Counted from the first letter of the stretch, positions 38,744-49,414 are shown. The stretch: DNA of 64,000 nucleotides from Symbiodinium natans (GCA_905221605.1 CAJNDS010002602.1:283012-347011); one strand, 5' to 3'. Translations and numbers: made by a program. Notes: generated from the sequence alone by a model not told the origin.

Positions 38744-40737
38744 CCTTGGCCCTGCACATGCACCCCTCCGTGGCATGCCAGACAGAAGAGGGACAGCCCT
38801 TCCGCCTCTCGCTGCTTGCCCATCTGGCACAGCTCACAGCCGACATAGACAGACACCTTCCCTCCATCCTTCAGGAGGGAGTGCCCACTGGCATCTTCGA
38901 GCCCATTCCCAGCAGCCATCAGTGGCCCTCCGTTGATGGGGGGCACCCACTAGTTACGTGCCTGAAGGAGTGTGACTCCAACTGGAAGAACGCCGAAGCC
39001 CAACCCGGCCTACTCCAGCAGCTCATTGACGAGGAGATCGCCCAGGGATGGGTAGCAGAAGTCCACGGAGGCGAGGCCGCCGCACGCCTACGTTGGCCCA
39101 AAGGCATAGCCATCGGCAAGCTCAACGTGGTTCAGGCCGAGGGCAAGGATCCCAGAATGGTCCTAGACAGCTCAATTTGCAATGTAAACCCACTTTGCAC
39201 ATTGCCTGAACGCGTCTGCTTGCCCACATCTGCAGACGTCAGGGCCTCCTTCAAGCCCAAAGACCCCAAATACGCCTCCCAAGGAGCCGCCCTAGACTTC
39301 AAAGCCGCCCATAAGCGAGTCAAAGTCAAGCCTTCAGACCAAGGCCTATTGCTTTTCAGGCACGCCGGACGCCTCTTCGCCTACGTTGTGTGCCATTTTG
39401 GCGCACGCTTTTCAGCCTACTGGTGGCAGAGGGTTGGAGCCCTGCTCCTGCGCCTGCTGCACCACGTCTTAGCCCACGAGCCCCACAAAGCCTGGCTCTA
39501 CGTCGACGACCTGCTGCTGTGCCTCCTCAGACACAAGGCCCCGGAGCAGCTAGCCCTCACAGTGGCCTTCCTCACGGTCATTGGAGCCCCAATCAGCTGG
39601 AAGAATGCTGCCTTCGGCGACCAACTCGTTTGGTGCGGTTGGAAGTTCTGCTTCGCCACAGAATCCGTATGCCTAGCACAGCCTAAGCTAGATAAATTAC
39701 GCGCCCAGCTACTCAGCCTTCTGGAGCACAAGCGCGTCCCCCGCAAGGAGCTCGAATCCTGCCTCGGCCTACTGATGTGGGCCACCAGCGTAAGTTCTCA
39801 CTTGCGCTGCTTCGCCGCCCCGCTATATGCAGACTTGCACAGCCCGCCTGGGACCCAATACCCCATCCCACCTCGCAGCTGGTCACAGTTCCTGTGGTGC
39901 CTAGACTCCCAGTGCCGGGTCACAAAAGATGCCTCGTTCCTACAATTGCCCATCAAAGCCAGGGTAATCGAGGTCAAAGGAAAGCCAGTGTCGTCAAAAA
40001 CGGACATTTGGCCCATCCCGGCTGCAGACAAGACTGTATGGGTGCGTATCGCGGACCCAAACGTACAGGAAATCACTTTACGCAACGACAGCAAAGCCGC
40101 CCTGCACTGGCTCGCCCAATGCTTCACCCACGAATTCCGCATGCCCCTAGCCCAGCCGCCCCTGCTGCCATGCCTCTCAGCCGCGGACGCCATGGCAGAT
40201 GGCTCTCAAGTTGGGATCGGGGGCTGGTTGTGCACATCCAGCCAGACCTTCTGGTTCGCACACCAGTGGTCCATAGCAGAGCTTCGCGCCCACTGGCCTT
40301 TCCTCACCAAGCACACCCAGCAATATATTGCCTGCTTCGAAACAATCGCCCAGTGGGTCCTATTACAGATGGCCTACGCGGCCACCGGTTGCTCCAGCCT
40401 TCGCTTTTGCTTGCCCACTCGCAGTGACAACAGCCCCACACAAGCTTCAGTCAATAAGCTGTTTACCACAGCCTTTCCCCTCTGCCTCTTCCTGCAGAAG
40501 GTGGCCTCTTGGGCCCACGCTAAGGGTCTAAGCCTAGAAGTAGGTCACATGGTAAAAAACACGGACGCGGACGACCTCAGCCGAAACCGCCTACAGAAGT
40601 TCAACTGCACGACCAAATCCAAGAGATTCCACGTCCATCTGCAAGACCTAGCACGGTCGGAGCACGAGGTCAGCCTATGGCCCTCGGACGCCAACTGGAG
40701 CACTGGCCTAGTGCAGGTCTCAGCGCATTCAGCCTAG
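38695..40737 (+). CDS. Reverse transcriptase with DIRS-type RNase H
   Basis: The frame is open from 38695, overlaps the methyltransferase frame to 38743, and lies in the -1 frame relative to it. The first ATG is 38758, so expression is by frameshift or re-initiation. RT palm motifs: ALDFKAAHKRVKV (motif A), HFGARFSAYWWQRVGAL (motif B), AWLYVDDLLL (motif C, YVDD at 39499), WKNAAFGDQLVWCGWKF (D/E). The RNase H follows as AADAMADGSQVGIGGWL, ACFETIAQWVLL, TRSDNSPTQ and NTDADDLSR, giving the D-E-D-D set seen in DIRS-like elements. The frame is intact to TAG at 40737. It copies element RNA into cDNA. Confidence 0.9.
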   Translation, partial: TPHLGDRATGPHVEEVALALHMHPSVACQTEEGQPFRLSLLAHLAQLTADIDRHLPSILQEGVPTGIFEPIPSSHQWPSVDGGHPLVTCLKECDSNWKNAEAQPGLLQQLIDEEIAQGWVAEVHGGEAAARLRWPKGIAIGKLNVVQAEGKDPRMVLDSSICNVNPLCTLPERVCLPTSADVRASFKPKDPKYASQGAALDFKAAHKRVKVKPSDQGLLLFRHAGRLFAYVVCHFGARFSAYWWQRVGALLLRLLHHVLAHEPHKAWLYVDDLLLCLLRHKAPEQLALTVAFLTVIGAPISWKNAAFGDQLVWCGWKFCFATESVCLAQPKLDKLRAQLLSLLEHKRVPRKELESCLGLLMWATSVSSHLRCFAAPLYADLHSPPGTQYPIPPRSWSQFLWCLDSQCRVTKDASFLQLPIKARVIEVKGKPVSSKTDIWPIPAADKTVWVRIADPNVQEITLRNDSKAALHWLAQCFTHEFRMPLAQPPLLPCLSAADAMADGSQVGIGGWLCTSSQTFWFAHQWSIAELRAHWPFLTKHTQQYIACFETIAQWVLLQMAYAATGCSSLRFCLPTRSDNSPTQASVNKLFTTAFPLCLFLQKVASWAHAKGLSLEVGHMVKNTDADDLSRNRLQKFNCTTKSKRFHVHLQDLARSEHEVSLWPSDANWSTGLVQVSAHSA

Positions 40738-40820
40738 TGCCCCGGGCACCAGCCAGACCGCCCGCGGTGGGGGTAGAGAGGCCTGATGCATTCACCGGTC
40801 TGCCCTGGGCCCCTGAAGTG

Positions 40821-41020
40821 GGGGTGTGATGGCCTTACATGCTCGTGGGATCCTGCCCAGCCTTTCCCACGAAGCGTTCCACTCTTTCGCCCAGAGCAGC
40901 ACCGCTGAAAACAGGAGAGCGAGTGGTTGTACCCTAAGCCCCTCCCTTTTGGGACATAGGATTAGGGTTGGACTCCTCTCCCCAACTAGGGTTAGATCAT
41001 GCAGTGCTTGTTGGGAGAAC
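40821..41020 (+). repeat. Split direct repeat B1
   Basis: 200 bases from GGGGTGTGATGGCC to TTGGGAGAAC, matching 42701-42900 except for two single-base differences (CGTTCC/CATTCC and AGATCAT/AGGTCAT). It abuts A2. Confidence 0.95.
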
Positions 41021-41161
41021 GCTTCGGGTTTTTTGGTTCCCGTGTGTTTTCCCACAAGTGAATCATGCACCGCTATTCGCATTACGCCTAAACAAGCCTT
41101 GCACAGCTGGAGCATCTCCGGCTCACAGCTGGCCTTGACCTAACCCCTAGGTGGGGCCTTC
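41021..41161 (+). repeat. Split direct repeat A2
   Basis: 141 bases identical to A1. It directly follows B1, reproducing the junction expected from a circular intermediate. Confidence 0.95.
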
Positions 41162-42646
41162 CATCTTAATAGCTGAGTTAGAAGTGGATCGGTTGATCCA
41201 GCATGTCGACCTAAGGAGTTTAGGCGACATCAGTGCGGGCCCCCACCCGCCGTTGGGGCGAGGACCGAAACTGGGCACGGTCCAAGCGTCCCAAGCTGCT
41301 GCGGCCAGCAGTGGCGCGGCGAGCTCCTCGACGGTTGTGCTGGCCCCTGCGGGCCGTGTCATGGCCGCGGGGGCCGCCCGACCTGTTACCCCTCCTAAGG
41401 CCGCGCCTAAGGCCAAAGGGCGTGCTTCAGGGGCTCCTAAGACTTCCATCTTTCCAGCGAAGCCCAAGGAGTATCCTAGGCGCAACGTCCCTGGCCCCAA
41501 TGCCCTCGAGGCCGAAGACTCGCTCGAGGAAGAGGCAGCCCAAGAAGCTGAAGGTGTCGAGGAAGATAGTTCCAGCTCGGATCTTCCCGACACGCGGGCG
41601 CCCCAAGCCGCGGTCAAGGTGAAGGAGGACGAAGAGCCCGCTGGTGGGGCCCAGGCCGGGAGCATAGAGGAAGGAGTCCTCGAACTTGGCCAATCGGTGA
41701 TCAGCACCGCGAAGGAGTACCTCGCGCGGTCCGAAGCTCTTCTGAGAGCGCAGAAACTCCAGTCGAGAATACTGGAGGTGGCGGGAACCGCGATGGTGAA
41801 GTTAGAAAAGATCACCAAGCGTGAGGAATCCCTCAAAACTCTGCGCCGTGGGGGAGAGAATCGGGCGGCCGGGGAAGGCGCCGACGGGGAAGAGGTGTCT
41901 GACGATGGTCAGGATGCCCCCGTGATTGCGGGATCGAGCAGTTCCAGGCCTTCAAGAGGCGGGACCGTCCGGTCCGCCCCGGCCCCAGAGGTGCCTCGCC
42001 CCAATGCTGACGGCCACTATGGATGCTCAGCTCCTGGATGCGGGCTGGCCTTTGAGTCGCTGGTGCAATACCACTTGCATCAGGCGGCCTGCCATGGCGC
42101 CTCTCTTCCGCCCAACCTGGGGATCAGCCCCTCCGCACCTCTTGACCCTTTTCGTCAAGACTGGCGGGGACGGTTGTTCCGCCGAGGAAAGGACGGTGGG
42201 TATGGGGAGGTGCCCATGCTCGGTACCACAAAGCCAACGGGTACGATCACTCGAAGGTCCCGCTCCTGAAGAGAGGGGACCGAATCCAGCTTGAGGACGG
42301 ATCGCACCACATTTATGGTGGTAGTCATCCATCGGGGTGGCTTCGCGATGACCCCGAGCTGGATCCCGCTCCAGAGAGTAGCGGTGGAGGGTCCACGCCC
42401 AAGAGCGAGCCCACGGAGGAGGCCGAGCATGGACCTCCGCGGGAGGCCGCTCCGCGCGAGCGGGCCCTCGGGCCGCCGACGAGCGACGTTCAGCAACGCC
42501 TGGCAGAGCGTCGTCGTTCCAAGCGGGATTACTCGCCAGACCTGGTGACACCTCTTGACGATCTCCATGCCCAGGAGATCGATTCCTTCTTCGCGGGCGA
42601 CCCAGCCGCGGATAGCCTTGACGTCATTTTGATGCGCGCCGAGTAG
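41154..42646 (+). CDS. C2H2-type zinc-finger protein between A2 and B2, frameshifted
   Basis: The frame is open from the end of A2 with no ATG before 41361, so the start is uncertain. It has a Pro/Ala-rich then acidic part (EDSLEEEAAQEAEGVEED), a helix (VISTAKEYLARSEALLRAQK) and a zinc-finger-like YGCSAPGCGLAF....YHLHQAACHG at about 42018-42099. The first frame stops at 42269. The neighbouring frame continues from about 42200 (YHKANGYDHSKVPLLKRGDR) to TAG at 42644-42646, so one indel splits it; joined, it would be close to 490 codons. A DNA-binding or regulatory role is inferred from the finger. Confidence 0.55.
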
Positions 42647-42700
42647 CCCCTCAGAAATGCCCACTTGCCTCCCAAAGTGGAGAAGCCGCAGCCCCGGTCC

Positions 42701-42900
42701 GGGGTGTGATGGCCTTACATGCTCGTGGGATCCTGCCCAGCCTTTCCCACGAAGCATTCCACTCTTTCGCCCAGAGCAGCACCGCTGAAAACAGGAGAGC
42801 GAGTGGTTGTACCCTAAGCCCCTCCCTTTTGGGACATAGGATTAGGGTTGGACTCCTCTCCCCAACTAGGGTTAGGTCATGCAGTGCTTGTTGGGAGAAC
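42701..42900 (+). repeat. Split direct repeat B2 (right end of the retroelement)
   Basis: 198 of 200 bases match B1. The right flank begins GAGCTTGTGCC. Confidence 0.95.
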
Positions 42901-43224
42901 GAGCTTGTGCCATGAGCCATGGAGGGTGATGGCGTCGGCGGAGTGCAGGGTTGAGGGTCAACCAAAAACCCTTGATGCTGGGCGTCCGAAGCCTAGGGGC
43001 TTTCAAAGCCCCAGCACAATGCTTGAGTTGGGGGAACCAAAAGCCCTGCAAGGTTGGAGAGTACCGCCACTGAGGACGGACGGGGTCATTTCCCTGCCAG
43101 TAGGCGTGGGTGCATCTGGAAAACCTCACATTCTTCACAGTCCCTGCCCTTTTGGGCATGGGCGTCCCGGTTCTACATCAGGGTGAGCTGCATCGATAGC
43201 CCCTGAGTTCGAAACCCCATGAGT

Positions 43225-44830
43225 GAGGCCTCGGAAGGCCTCGGAAGGCTTCGAAACCCATGACTGAGGGTTCGGAGGCCTCAGAAGGCCTAAGACCTTG
43301 CAATGTCGCGTACACATGTTTGCAACAGTTGCCAGTTTGCGCGACTCCAAATTGGGGTCGCAAAAATCTCAACAAGCGAGGGCCTTCCCTGTGCACGTTT
43401 CTCTCATGTTGATCTCTTCCACCAGAAAGCTGCCTGCGGACCTGCGGAGGTCGTGGTTCTCAGGTTTCCGCTTTGAGCGCTTGGTCTGTGCGCCCCGAGT
43501 GGAAAGCGCAAGATGAGATGAGCCTAAAAATAGAAGAATTCGCGGCAGGAACTGGGTCCATTTCGCGGCTCCATTTTTGGGGCCGCGAGACGGCCCGTTT
43601 TTTGCCCTTTTTGCACGAATCCGATTGTTGGCTGCGCCCCTGCCCTTGCTCCAGACAGCGTCATCCTAAGCGCACGGGGCTTGTCCGAGGCAGCTGCGTG
43701 CGCGTCTTTGTAAACTTGCAGTGAGGCAGAACTGCAACTGGAGCCCATCCTGACGAAGCCAGAATTGCTTGTGTTTTGCAGGCCTGAAAGTGGGGTCGCC
43801 CGACAGCCCCGCTGAGCTGCAGGTCTGTTGGTTTTTCCTGTGGAAAGGAGTCACGCTTCAAGCTCTGGGAAGTTGACCAACGTGTCAACGTCTTCTGTGG
43901 TTGCGCAGAGTGCAGAGTCAGAACTTTGGCGGGCTTGGGTTTTGGACGGAATTGGACGGAAGTATTTAAGCCTGAAAAGCGTGTTGCGCCGTCGCTTAAG
44001 TTGCCATGCGCCCAATGAAGAAGAAGATATAGGGAAAGGCCGATGCCAGTGAAAGCCTTGTGAACGTCAGTTAGTTCGTCTTCACCATTGAAGTGCATGT
44101 TGAGGTTTAAATGGTTGGGAGCGTTCACTTGGCGTACACGCAACATCATCTTCGAGCCTCAGACTTTGCTGAAGGCTTCCAAGCCTCTCGAGGCCGGTCC
44201 GAGGCCTCCTCCAGTTGAACAGGGCGCGATTTTGTTTGCTTGCCCGCTGGAGACCAACATCAGCTTGCAATGTCACGCACAGGGCTTCTCAGGACTTTCT
44301 CACGCCCGTCCAAATCTTTGAAAGCTCGATCATCGAGGCCTTATTTGAGGCCCGTCGAGAAGTCTGAAATTAAAACTTGCGGCAGCAAGAATAGCTTTTG
44401 CAGGATCATCTTCAGCGGTCGAGGCCCCTTCGAGGTCCGTCGTGATGTTTTGAATAGAGTGAGAATGAAGAGGACTTGGAGCCAGCTGCGGCTTAAAATT
44501 CTTTTCACATGAAAGAAGAAAGGCAGCCAGGGGCCTTGCGGGGACCCCTTTAATAGCATTATAAGCCCGGGTCCCCGAGGCCTCGTAATCTTGCAAGCTA
44601 AAGGGGTTTTGGGCGAGGCCTTGCGAGGCCGAGGCCTTGAAAGTGAGGCCTCGGGAGGCCTCGGAATGCCTCGGAAGGCCTCGGAAGGCTTCGAAGCCCC
44701 ATGACGCCTCAGAAGGCCTGAGGCCTTGCAATGTCGCGTACACATGTTTGCAAAAGTTGCCAGTTTGCGCGACTCCAAACTGGGGCCGAGAAATCTCAAC
44801 AAGTCTGGCTTCGCGTGCGAGGGCCTCCCC
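43225..44830. repeat. Duplicated non-coding segment (43225-43400 and 44640-44830)
   Basis: Both copies contain CCTCGGAAGGC units followed by the same stretch from CTTGCAATGTCGCGTACACA through TTGCCAGTTTGCGCGACTCC to CTCAACAAG. They differ by small substitutions and one insertion, so the duplication is old. The sequence between holds no convincing gene; frames are short on both strands. Confidence 0.7.
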
Positions 44831-45175
44831 TGTAGGAAGTTTTCTGCTTTTGAGTGTAGGCCGAGTTTTGTGACGAGAGTGACTCCACGTTCGTTTCGTC
44901 ACGTCTCGTATCGTTCGTTTGTGTTTTGTTCTTGCAGAAGCTGAGCAGTGACAGTTTGGGAATGCGCTTGGGTCCGTGGTCAGTCTCTGATCATGGGCTG
45001 GCGGGTGTCACGCGGTCCGGTCCGTGGTCGAATGGGGCCGCGCGGTTCGGGTCGTGGCGAGCGACAGGGATTGCGGGGGTGTCACGCGCTTGGGTCCGTG
45101 GTCTCCGATGGTCTCTGATCACAAGTGAATGGGGTGTGACGTGGCATGGCAGGGGTTGAGGGGGCGGAGGCAGGG

Positions 45176-46640
45176 TGGACCCAGAATCAGAAAGAACATG
45201 CTAGACAACTTTTCAAAGCGGGCAAGTTGCATTCGCGCAGCTTGCTCCTTCCACAACCCACAATCGACTTGAGTTAAAAGCTGATCTTTTGTCGTAAAGA
45301 CGGAGGCTGCGTACAGAAGAAGGCTCTGCAAATGTGGAAAGCAAGACCAAATGCTTTTTTTAGGCCTGGCAAAATGCATTCGGGCAGCGCTTGGACAGCC
45401 ATGTCTATTGGGTTGTTGTCCCATTACAGCATCAAAACAAGCAAACACAAAACAAAAAAGTCGGTTGGTGTGTTGCGACCAACGTTTGCCCGACATGCAT
45501 CTGAGGGCATTCTACATGCATTTTTCGTCGCCCGAAAAACGCATTTGGCACTGGTTTCCTATCATGTTGCAATCTTGGGTTCTGCCGGCTCATGACTTCT
45601 TCGACATTTGATGTCTATCTGCGCATAAGAACATCTATATATAGGATTTGAACGCGTGTAGAACCATAATCACCGTTTTGCAAAACTCCCGAAAAGGGCC
45701 CAAAATCAGAAGCAACATGCCCAGATGCATTTTGCAAAGCAGGCAAAATGCATTCGCGCAGTTTGCTCCTTCCAAAACCACAAAAAAAGACTCACTTGAT
45801 AACTGACTTTTGTGTCAAAGACAGAGGCCCCGTAAGGAAGAAACCAAAGTCCGAATGCATTTTTCGCCCGTGCCCAAATGCATTCAGCGGTTTTCGCTTT
45901 GAAAAAGTGCGAAAAGAGCACGCGGCATTGCACATGTGGAAAGCAAGACCAAATGCGTGTTTCAGGCCTGGCAAAACGCATTCGGCAGCGTCTGGTCATC
46001 CATGTCTATTGGGTTATCTTTGCTCCATCACAGCATGAAAAGCAAACGAAAACAAAACAAAAAAGTAGGTTGGTGTTTTACGACCAACATCTACCCGACA
46101 TGCATGTCTAGGGCATTCCAAATGCATTTTTCATCGCCCGAAGAATGCATTTGGCACTGGTTTCCTATCATGTTTAGTCTTGGTTTCTGCTGGCTCATGA
46201 CGTATTCGATTCTTCTGATGTGTTTTCTGTGCATAAAAGTAGCTATAGGAATTGAAAAACGCGTTTAGAACAATGTTCGGCATCTTGCAGGAGTACCGAA
46301 ACAGACCCAGAATCAGGAAGAACATGCTCAGGTGCATTCTTTAAGTGGGCAAAATGCATTCGCGTAGCTTGCTCCTTCCACAACCGCAATAGAATTGAGT
46401 TAAGAGCTGATCCTTCGTCGTAAAGACAAGCTGCGTGCAGAAGAGACGAATAAGGAAACTGCGTTTTTCGCGCGTGCCTAAATGCACTCAGCTGTTTTCG
46501 CCTTTGAAGAAGTACAGAAAGAGAGAGCATGGCGTTGCAAAGGTAGAAAGAAAGACCAAATGCATTTTTCAGGCCTGGCAAAATGCATGTGGGCAGCGCT
46601 TGGACATCCATGTCAATCCCTCGTTTGGATTGGGAAAGGG
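45176..46640. repeat. Three diverged tandem units of about 520-610 bases
   Basis: Units begin near 45176, 45696 and 46304 with CCAGAATCAG(A/G)AAGAACATGC, followed by GCATTCGCG(C/T)AG(C/T)TTGCTCCTTCCA and a TCGTAAAGAC-type block. Each has an AAATGCATTTTT(C)-rich half containing GGCCTGGCAAAA(T/C)GCATTC. The third unit is cut short. No open frame is conserved between units, so this looks non-coding, perhaps satellite-like or a decayed element. Confidence 0.75.
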
Positions 46641-47043
46641 TTGTTCCGACCGCCTCCATACTGAGCCCAGTTTTTCTGATTGTAAACTCGGCCTGCCGAG
46701 TTTCACGCGTCGCGTTGTTGTTTCATGCCGCTTTCCCTTCATCTACAATCTTACTGTTTGGGGTCTTCGCCGGCATAATTTTTGAAAGTGTTGCGCTTTG
46801 TGTTAGGCCCAATCACCCAGCGCTTGAACAACGTTCCAATCGTGATCCTTGGCTCAGCACCGCTCTTGCGAAGTCTTTGGCCATGGGGGCTTCCTGCAAC
46901 TTGGCTCCCGCATAGCGCATCTCTGCTTGGCTTGCCTCTTGAAGCCTCAGGCAACACTGGCTGCTGCAGGGATGCTCAGATTGGTAAATCATGTAGTTCT
47001 TCGCCGGGTGACGGCGGATGTTGCAACGTGATCAGGTCAGGAT

Positions 47044-49233
47044 GCAGATGGCAGAGTCGTCGGCGACTGTGATTCAGCGTGTGGCTCAGTAGGTCTCCCT
47101 CCTGGACGCAACTCTCAAGACATTGATCTCCAATAAGGCTGTGAAGGATGTGGGCATGCCGCTCTCCTTGGCTTTCCCTCAAGACAAGTCTTCTGGTGAA
47201 CAGAGGCCAAGCATGCCGAGACTCGAGACTTGGGGCGAGTCCCCCCAAGTTCTCTTTCTGCGGTCTGGAGGCCAACTCACATCTATGACCATGGCGCGGC
47301 CTATACTGGCAGCTGGATGGGAGAGCATCGAGAAGGGTATGGCGTCCAGGTTCCAGCGCTCCATGAATCCCTCAAATGGTGCTCGTGACATCCACCAGGT
47401 GTGGCCAGACGGGGCTCGTTATGAAGGTGCCAAAAGCCACAAAAGCCACAAAAGCCACAAAAGCCACAATGATTGTTTCGTCTCACGTGAATTTATCAGA
47501 ATCTGCAGGGCAATGGAAGGCCGATAAGGCGCATGGCTGGGGTCGGCCACAGCCTTGTCAATGGCGTGATTTTAAGTGAAGTTTGCATATGAGGGTTTTT
47601 GTTAGTTTGCAATTCCAGTGCTTGCCTGGAGTTTCCCTGTCAGCTTATGCATTCTGTTTCAATGCCGCGACAGCTGTGGTCGATCCAAGGTTCGTTCATG
47701 CAGATGGCGACGTCTACGAGGGGGAGTGGTTTGGAGACACCGCCCACGGGCAGGAAGCACAGAAAATAACCCCGCAGAGCCATTGCCGACTTGCATCACT
47801 TCTCGAGGATGGCCATGAACCCATTCAAGCCCTTTCAGGCAAGGGACCTACAGCCATGCGGATGGGCCGACGACCCAGTTTGTGCAGAGCAGCATGGTTT
47901 TTGGTGTTCCGTGTTTTCCTCGGAGGTCCAAGTACGAGGGCCAGTGGGAGTACGACCGCCAGCATGGTCACGGCGTGGACGGGGGCTGGCGGTGTTGCAC
48001 GCGCTGTTGTTTGCCAGCATTTGCCAGCACTTGCCAGCATGTGCCAGCATTTGCCAGCATGTGCCAGCAACGTTTGGAAGCCATTTGCGAATGTGTTGAG
48101 AGGAGCACTGGGTGGACGGTGCCCACTTCAGACTTTCCTGCTTCCGATCAATGCCAGACCTTGCATTCCATTCAATCCGCAAGGATTGCTCAGCGCACTG
48201 CCTGCTATGCCGCTGTGCCCAGGTGCCCGCTATGAGGGAACGTGATACACTGAGAGATGCTGGTTGACACCGGCACAGACACGAACGCAGGTGATACTGT
48301 GAATCTGAGACCTGGCTGTCGCTGAGGTACCAAGCGGGTAAAAAACATGGAAAAGGATAGTCCTGGGCTTATCGAGGCTACTTCAAATAATGTCCGTCAT
48401 GGCTTCGTTGCACCCAGTTTCACCTGGGCCGATGGCTCCTCCTACGATGGCGAGGTGCGAGGGAAGCGTAGAGCTAAGAGATGAGCGAAGAGATGAAGAG
48501 GGAGGAGTTAACAAGAGTCAGAGGAAGAGGCACAAAGGAGGCACAAAGAGGCATCAACATTTATGTGCTTTCAGTGCACCTCTCGCAATGCTCTCAGTTG
48601 GTCGCTCTTCGTCAGTTCTTGAACAACGACATCCACGGCTCGGGTATTTACTCCTGGGGTGACGGTCGCAAGTACGAGGGACAGTGGGAAGGCCATGGAG
48701 ATGGCAGATGCTTTGCAAGCTGCAAGTCACGTCCCTGTGAGTATCCTCTGTGAGTCTTGAGGCAACCGGATGCATGGCCATGGCAAGTTCGGCTGGTCAG
48801 CGGGCTTTTCAATGCGTTGCTTGCTAGAAAGCCGCATATGCTGCGTCGGATGCTCCGAGGCCGGATGGGCGGCACTACGAGGGAGAGTACGTTCACGACA
48901 TCAAGGCCTGCCCTGCAGCTTGCTTGTTCCTTGTTTGCTCAGCGTATATTTCTGCTCGCAGCATGGCTACGGCATCTTCAAATGGCCAGATGGCCGAGAG
49001 CCAGGGCCACAGGGCAGCGTTTTTTTTCTAACGAGGCGTGTAGTTCCGTAATTCTTCCAATGCCAGGTACGATGGCCAGTGGCGGAATGGCAAGCAGCAT
49101 GGTATCGGCTGGCCATGAACTCGTGAAAGTGCTGTCGGTCACTGGAACGGCACCACTCCTAGACATTCCTAGGTCTTCAGCGCCAAAGCAGGAGAAGCGC
49201 AACGGCGAATGGATGGATGGAAAGCGGATAAGG
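47044..49233 (+). CDS. MORN-repeat protein, multi-exon
   Basis: About nine MORN motifs (Y.G.W..G..HG.G....DG) occur in exon-sized pieces in order: [18 protein letters not shown] (47288-47350), VWPDGARYE (47400-47425), [12 protein letters not shown] (about 47508-47542), [18 protein letters not shown] (47697-47750), [16 protein letters not shown] (47931-47978), [12 protein letters not shown] (48418-48453), [18 protein letters not shown] (48633-48687), MHGHGKFGW (48769-48795), [15 protein letters not shown] (48861-48905), [12 protein letters not shown] (48962-48998), [15 protein letters not shown] (49066-49110) and a closing [12 protein letters not shown] (49201-49236). Junctions follow AG|G acceptors. 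A possible first exon reads [14 protein letters not shown] (47047-47088). MORN arrays act as membrane- or cytoskeleton-linked scaffolds; no kinase or other catalytic domain is seen. Confidence 0.8.
47428..47470. repeat. 9-base tandem repeat AAAAGCCAC, four copies
   Basis: Four copies lie in an intron of the MORN gene just after a donor site. Confidence 0.9.
48005..48068. repeat. 10-base tandem repeat TTGCCAGCAT, about six copies
   Basis: Six near-identical copies (TTGCCAGCAT/GTGCCAGCAT) sit in an intron of the MORN gene. Confidence 0.9.
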
Positions 49234-49414
49234 TGGGCTTTTTCTGCGACATCTCAGCGAAATCTGCGCGACATCTGCAAGAATCGTGTCCGCACTCAGA
49301 TGGATCGGCGAATCCGAGCCGTAGCAGCGCTGGAAGCCGAGCGCCTGTCTCTTGAATTGATGTGGCAATTGGAGACGCGTTTTGCTTTCGCTTGGGGCCT
49401 TTGTGCATTTTCTG

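Larger units (their letters stand above)
29213..42900 (+). mobile_element. Tyrosine-recombinase (PAT/Ngaro-type) retroelement with split direct repeats
   Basis: Boundaries come from repeats compared by eye: A1 29213-29353, B1 40821-41020, A2 41021-41161, B2 42701-42900. B1 and A2 abut, giving A1...B1A2...B2, the arrangement described for PAT, Ngaro and related elements that integrate as a circle by a tyrosine recombinase without target-site duplication. Consistent with this, the B1-A2 junction (GAGAAC|GCTTCGGG) is what joining B2 end to A1 start in a circle would give. Coding order: gag-like frames, tyrosine recombinase, CCCH zinc-knuckle protein, C5-methyltransferase-like domain, RT-RNase H, then a C2H2 protein between A2 and B2. 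The A copies are identical and the B copies differ at two of 200 positions, so insertion was recent. No integrase of DDE type is present. Confidence 0.9.

Noticed and set aside
29213-41161. Interpretation of A1 and A2 as a simple LTR pair
   Set aside because: The second repeat pair B1/B2, the contiguity of B1 with A2 and the tyrosine recombinase fit split direct repeats better than LTRs; there is no DDE integrase in this element.
45300-46660. Short plus and minus open frames in the tandem units
   Set aside because: No frame is conserved between the three units, so coding is unlikely.
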